DNA of 9,747 bases from Chloroflexota bacterium (GTDB lineage Bacteria; Chloroflexota; UBA6077; FW602-bin22; JACQUS01): the NCBI GenBank assembly GCA_016210125.1, contig JACQUS010000384.1:1-9747 (forward strand), given 5' to 3'. Within the stretch, counting starts at the first letter, position 1. Every line of letters starts with the position of its first letter. Below the pieces are notes generated by a model. The model saw only the letters and a program-made list of their open reading frames with translations, made no database searches and was not told the origin of the DNA. Shown piece after piece: positions 6,546-9,747 of this stretch. Made by a program: the position numbers and the translations under genes.

Positions 6546-8045
6546 CTACGCGTCGCCCTCGTACCCCGCGTAACGCCGCCGCATGAAGCGGTCGACGAGC
6601 GCCGGCGCGACGAGCATGAGCGCCGCCAGCATGATCAGCACGATGGCGATCGGCCGCTGGATAAAGAAGGCGAGGTCCCCGTGGGCCATGAGCATCGTGC
6701 GGTTCCAGTTGGCCTCGGCTAGCGGGCCGAGGATGAGCGCCAGCACGAAGGCCGCCGGGCCGAAGTCGAACTTCTGGAGCACGTAGGCGATCAGTCCGGC
6801 GATGAGCATCACCCAGACGTCGAACAGGCTCGACCCGCCGGCATACGAGCCGATGACCGCGAAGGCGAAGATGAACGGCAGCAGCACGGCTTTCGGCGCC
6901 AGGACGAGCCACGCGCCCAGTCGCGAGGCGATCAGCCCGAGCGGCAGGATGGCCAGGCTGACGAAGAAGAAGCCAATGAACGTCGTGTAGACGATGTCCG
7001 CGTTGCGCTGGAAGAGCAGCGGGCCGGGCTGGAGCCCCTGGAGGTACAGCGCGCCGATGAACAGCGCCGCGCCGGCGCTGCCCGGGATGCCCAGCGCGAA
7101 CGTCAGCACCAGGTCGCCGCCGACGCAGGCATTGATGGCCGTCTGCGGGCCGGCAATGCCCTCCGGCGCGCCCTGGCCGAAGCGCTCCGGCGTCTTCGAC
7201 GAGCGCTTCTCTACATCGTAGGAGATGTACGAGGCGATCACCGGCCCGGCGGCCGGCGCGATGCCGATGATGAGGCCGATGACGCCCGAGCGGATCATGG
7301 TCACCGCGAGCCGGCGCCACTCCGCCAGCGTCGGCAGCATGCGCCCGACCAGCTCGGGCAGCTTGACCGGCCCGACGGCCTCCTCGGCGTAGCGCAAGAT
7401 CTCCGGCACGGCAAAGGTGCCGATGAGCAGCGGGACGAACTCGAAGCCGGCCTGGAGCTCGAAGAAGCCGAACGTGAAGCGCGTGTAAGCGCTCACCGGG
7501 TCCATGCCCACCGTGCCCACGAGCAGCCCCAGGCAGGCGACGACCAGGCCCTTCAGCACGCTGCGCCCAGCGAGCGAGGACACGATGCCCAGGCCGAAAA
7601 CGGCCAGCGCGAAGATCTCCGGCGGGCCGAAGCGGAGGGCCATGGCGGCGAGCGGCGGCGTGAAGAACAGCAGGACGAAGGCACTGGCCAGGCCGCCGAC
7701 CGTGGAGGCCGCCGCGGCGATGCCCAGCGCCTTGGCCGCCTGGCCGCGCTGGGTCATGGCATAGCCGTCGAGCGTCGTCGGGACGTTCGCCGGATCGGGG
7801 ATGCGCACGAGGATCGCCGAGATGGCCCCGCCGTAGACGCCGCCGGCGAGCATACCGCTGAGCGCCAGTAGCGCCGGGACCGGCGGCATGCCGAAGGTCA
7901 GCGGCAGCAGCAGCGCCAGGCCCATCGTCGGCGTGAGGCCCGGCAGCGCGCCGACCACGACGCCGGCGGCCGTCCCGAGGACGATGGCGAGCAGGTTCTG
8001 GAACTCCAGCACGCGCGTCAGGCCGAGGGCGATGCCTTCCCACAT
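6546..8045 (-). CDS. tctA: Tripartite tricarboxylate transporter, large membrane subunit TctA
   Basis: The 499-residue, roughly 12-helix channel subunit of a TTT-family carboxylate importer in the cytoplasmic membrane, driven by an ion gradient. Family marks in order: GALPGLTPTMG (32-42), YGGAISAIL then TTLDGYAM (71-97), GTVGMDPVSAYTRFTFG (177-193), VPLLIGTFAVPEIL (204-217), IGIAPAAGPVIASYISY (260-276), GQGAPEGIAGPQTAINA (290-306) and LGIPGSAGAALFIGAL (from 318). Length is normal for TctA. Two conserved spots differ from the common form: IPDP (82-85) replaces the usual xxPG, and GPQTAINA replaces the usual APExANNA. The ATG at 8045 is only 6 bases after the tctB stop with a poor ribosome site, which suggests translational coupling. 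It is the last gene of the tctCBA operon. Confidence 0.93.
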   Translation of the reverse strand: MWEGIALGLTRVLEFQNLLAIVLGTAAGVVVGALPGLTPTMGLALLLPLTFGMPPVPALLALSGMLAGGVYGGAISAILVRIPDPANVPTTLDGYAMTQRGQAAKALGIAAAASTVGGLASAFVLLFFTPPLAAMALRFGPPEIFALAVFGLGIVSSLAGRSVLKGLVVACLGLLVGTVGMDPVSAYTRFTFGFFELQAGFEFVPLLIGTFAVPEILRYAEEAVGPVKLPELVGRMLPTLAEWRRLAVTMIRSGVIGLIIGIAPAAGPVIASYISYDVEKRSSKTPERFGQGAPEGIAGPQTAINACVGGDLVLTFALGIPGSAGAALFIGALYLQGLQPGPLLFQRNADIVYTTFIGFFFVSLAILPLGLIASRLGAWLVLAPKAVLLPFIFAFAVIGSYAGGSSLFDVWVMLIAGLIAYVLQKFDFGPAAFVLALILGPLAEANWNRTMLMAHGDLAFFIQRPIAIVLIMLAALMLVAPALVDRFMRRRYAGYEGDA

Positions 8046-8051
8046 GGCCGG

Positions 8052-8483
8052 CTAGCTCAGGCTGACATTCAGCATGCGCACGAAGACAACCCACAGGAGC
8101 AGCACGCTGCTCGGCGCGATGAGCAGGATCAGCCACCGCGGCCGCAGCCCCAGCAGCCACATCATCACCGCGAAGTAGAGCCCCGTGCTCAGCACGTAGC
8201 TGACGCGGCCGATCGAGCCGACGTACACCATGGTGAAGCCGACGACCCAGAGCACCGTGGCCGTCGCCCCCGGGCCGGCGCTGTGCCAGTAGATGCCGCG
8301 CAGCCCGCCCTCGAGGGCCACGTTGCGGACCAGCAGCCCCAAGCTCAGCACGCCCATGAGCAGCGCGACGGCCCGCGGGAAGGTCCCAGGGCCATCCGGC
8401 ATCGCCAGCGCCTCCTGGAACAGGAAGGCGCTGGCAGCCAGCATGACCAGGGCCACGGCCCAGTCGGCGCGCGCGCGGGCCAC
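8052..8483 (-). CDS. tctB: Tripartite tricarboxylate transporter, small membrane subunit TctB
   Basis: The small membrane subunit of the TTT importer, 143 residues, slightly short for the usual 150-160. Four hydrophobic segments fit the TctB topology: about residues 8-27 (DWAVALVMLAASAFLF), 36-57 (RAVALLMGVLSLGLLV), 72-110 (VLWVVGFTMVYVG and VLSTGLYFAVMMWLLGL, a close pair) and 114-138 (WLILLIAPSSVLLLWVVFV). The start is put at GTG 8483, 11 bases after the tctC stop; it is the only standard start between that stop and the first membrane segment. The frame is open further upstream only by overlapping tctC. The ribosome site is weak, so translation probably depends on tctC. TctB sequences are poorly conserved, and position between tctC and tctA supports the call as much as sequence does. 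Confidence 0.85.
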   Translation of the reverse strand: MARARADWAVALVMLAASAFLFQEALAMPDGPGTFPRAVALLMGVLSLGLLVRNVALEGGLRGIYWHSAGPGATATVLWVVGFTMVYVGSIGRVSYVLSTGLYFAVMMWLLGLRPRWLILLIAPSSVLLLWVVFVRMLNVSLS

Positions 8484-8494
8484 TGCGGGCGGCT

Positions 8495-9601
8495 CTACTG
8501 CGCCAGGATGCCCAGCTTCGCGACCAGCGCCTTGTAGCGCGCATCCTCGCTGGCGACCAGCTTGGCGCTGTCGGCGGTGTTGCGATAGACGATAGGAATG
8601 GCCGCCTTCTCGAGGTCCTTCTTGGCGTCCGGATCGTCCAGCGCCTTCTTGAAGGCGTCGTGCAGCGCGGCGACGACGTTGTCCGGCGTGCCGGCCGGCA
8701 CGCCGACGATGCGCCACACGCCGTGCTCGACGTTCAGCCCGACCTCACGCAGCGTCGGCGCGTTGGGCACATCTGGTAGGCGCTTCTCGTCGAAAACGGC
8801 CAGCATGTTGATCTGCCCGCCCTCGTAGAAGGCCTTGGTCTCCGACCAGTACAGGATGCCCACGTCGACGTCGCCGGCAATCAGCGCCTGGCGCGCCGGT
8901 GCACCGCCGTCGAAGGGCACGCGCGCGAAGCGCATGCCGGACGCGTCCTCCAGGATCGCCCGCGCGAAGTCCTGGCCGCCCCAGGCCACGCCAACGCCCA
9001 TGCGCAGCTTGCCCGGATTCTGCTTGGCCTTGTCGAACAGGTCGGTGAGCTTCACGTCGAATGGTCCGCCCTTCTTCACCACCAGGACGTTCGGCTCATA
9101 CGTCGCCTGGATGACCGGCTTGAACGAGTCGAGCTTGTAGGGCAGGCCCTTCCGCAGGTAGCCATCGAGCACCGTCGGGTTGACCATGAAGAACAGGGTA
9201 TGGCCGTCGGGAGCCGCCCGCGCTACGGCCGCCACGCCGGTCGCTCCGGCGGCGCCGGTGATGTTCTCCACGACGATCGGCTGGCCGAGGTACTTCTCGG
9301 CGTACTTCGACAGGATGCGCGCGTTCACGTCCACCCCGCCGCCGGCGGCGTACTGGACGATGAACTTGAGCGGCTTGCTGGGCTTCCAGGCCGCCTCGGC
9401 TGGCTTGGCCGCCGGCTGCGGCGCTGCGGCGGCCGGCTTGGCCGGCTGCGCCGCAGGCTTGGCCGGCTCGGCGGCCTTCGCCGGGGCCGGCGCCGCGGCC
9501 GGCTCGGCCGGCTTGCTCGCCGGCGCGGCGGGCGCCGCGGCACAGGCCGCCGCGGCGAGCACGAGCGCCAGCGCGATCACCAGAGCGATCACCCGAGACA
9601 T
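8495..9601 (-). CDS. tctC: Tripartite tricarboxylate transporter solute-binding lipoprotein TctC (Bug family)
   Basis: The extracytoplasmic substrate-binding protein of the TTT importer, 368 residues. The ATG at 9601 follows AGAGGAGGA by about 7 bases. Residues 1-20 are a lipoprotein signal with lipobox A17-A18-A19-C20. Residues 21-75 are an Ala/Pro/Lys linker tethering the binding domain to the membrane. The domain carries Bug-family marks: YAAGGGVDVNAR (84-95, the ligand-loop region), LGQPIVVENITGAAG (105-119) and VARAAPDGHTL (126-136), later VPFDGGAPARQALIAGDVDVG. Bug proteins bind carboxylates or related small acids; the ligand here is unknown. Proteobacterial homologues are usually free periplasmic proteins, so the lipid anchor plus linker hints at a different lineage. 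First gene of tctCBA. The linker DNA matches that of the left-edge lipoprotein over 33 bp with one mismatch. Confidence 0.94.
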   Translation of the reverse strand: MSRVIALVIALALVLAAAACAAAPAAPASKPAEPAAAPAPAKAAEPAKPAAQPAKPAAAAPQPAAKPAEAAWKPSKPLKFIVQYAAGGGVDVNARILSKYAEKYLGQPIVVENITGAAGATGVAAVARAAPDGHTLFFMVNPTVLDGYLRKGLPYKLDSFKPVIQATYEPNVLVVKKGGPFDVKLTDLFDKAKQNPGKLRMGVGVAWGGQDFARAILEDASGMRFARVPFDGGAPARQALIAGDVDVGILYWSETKAFYEGGQINMLAVFDEKRLPDVPNAPTLREVGLNVEHGVWRIVGVPAGTPDNVVAALHDAFKKALDDPDAKKDLEKAAIPIVYRNTADSAKLVASEDARYKALVAKLGILAQ

Positions 9602-9616
9602 AGGCTCATCCTCCTC

Positions 9617-9668
9617 TGAAAACGTCTTTGCTCTCCTGCGCGGGCGCCACGGACGATGAAAACCGTCT
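9617..9668. repeat. Imperfect 12-bp direct repeat in the tctC leader
   Basis: On the plus strand TGAAAACGTCT (9617-9627) and TGAAAACCGTCT (9657-9668) are 40 bases apart and differ by one inserted C. They lie directly upstream of the tctC ribosome site. AAAACGTCT also occurs at 5180-5188 before the M42 gene. Possible regulator half-sites; no clear promoter was recognised nearby. Confidence 0.4.
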
Positions 9669-9706
9669 CGCCGGAAGGCGACATGCCCCCCACCCCAGGA
9701 AGCGGT

Positions 9707-9733
9707 TCCAAAGGGGGCGATGCCCCCTTTGGA
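9707..9733. repeat. Perfect 12-bp hairpin, second copy of the dispersed palindrome
   Basis: TCCAAAGGGGGC (9707-9718) is exactly inverted at 9722-9733 around a GAT loop. The stem continues GGT/ACC (9704-9706/9735-9737) past a one-base bulge at 9734. The core matches the hairpin at 3127-3151 with one loop difference. It lies about 105 bp upstream of tctC, just before the right edge. Confidence 0.7.
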
Positions 9734-9747
9734 TACCCCTTCACCCC

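Noticed and set aside
6520..8544. 674-codon minus-strand frame overlapping tctA and tctB
   Set aside because: Same strand but wrong frame; the translation is Arg/Gly/His-rich without membrane segments, unlike the TctA frame.

Overview
The window is about 9.7 kb of very GC-rich bacterial DNA, estimated by eye at close to 70% G+C. It carries nine supportable features of the coding kind or fragments of them, in three blocks. Taxonomy is inference only. Two solute-binding proteins are exported as lipoproteins with Ala/Pro/Lys linkers, there are strong GGAGG ribosome sites, and hairpin repeats with a GGGGGCGAAGCCCCC-type core lie between genes. Together these suggest a Chloroflexota-like or other high-GC lineage outside the Proteobacteria, probably from a metagenome. 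No rRNA or tRNA was found to settle it.

Left block (1-2843). A lipoprotein gene cut by the left edge reads leftwards from 209. Its linker is encoded by three perfect 42-bp repeats. A 783-residue regulator with GAF-type sensor regions, a CdaR/PucR GGDEF-like region and a PucR-type HTH reads rightwards from 492. The 282 bp between them holds a perfect 13-bp inverted repeat and a 13-bp direct repeat, both good operator candidates.

Middle block (2844-6373). A gene-free 433-bp stretch holds a chain of hairpins and a three-copy 16-bp tandem repeat. It is followed by a two-gene unit: an R2-like ligand-binding oxidase (R2lox) that keeps all six metal ligands plus the Val and Tyr of the family's cross-link, and an SCP2-like lipid-carrier protein 34 bp downstream. 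A second gene-free stretch of 486 bp holds an 11-bp inverted repeat and leads to an M42 metallo-aminopeptidase gene with all its metal ligands.

Right block (6546-9747, minus strand). This is a complete tripartite tricarboxylate transporter operon, tctC-tctB-tctA, convergent with the peptidase gene. tctC is a lipoprotein whose linker resembles that of the left-edge gene, including a 33-bp near-identical DNA match. The leader contains a 12-bp perfect hairpin sharing its core with the one at 3127-3151.

Working picture (inference): two binding-protein-dependent carboxylate uptake genes flank a PucR-type regulator and a small lipid-oxidation unit. The regulator most probably controls the divergent left-hand gene and itself. 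The R2lox plus SCP2 pair is the most unusual element, because R2lox has no established reaction and a lipid-binding partner hints at its substrate class.
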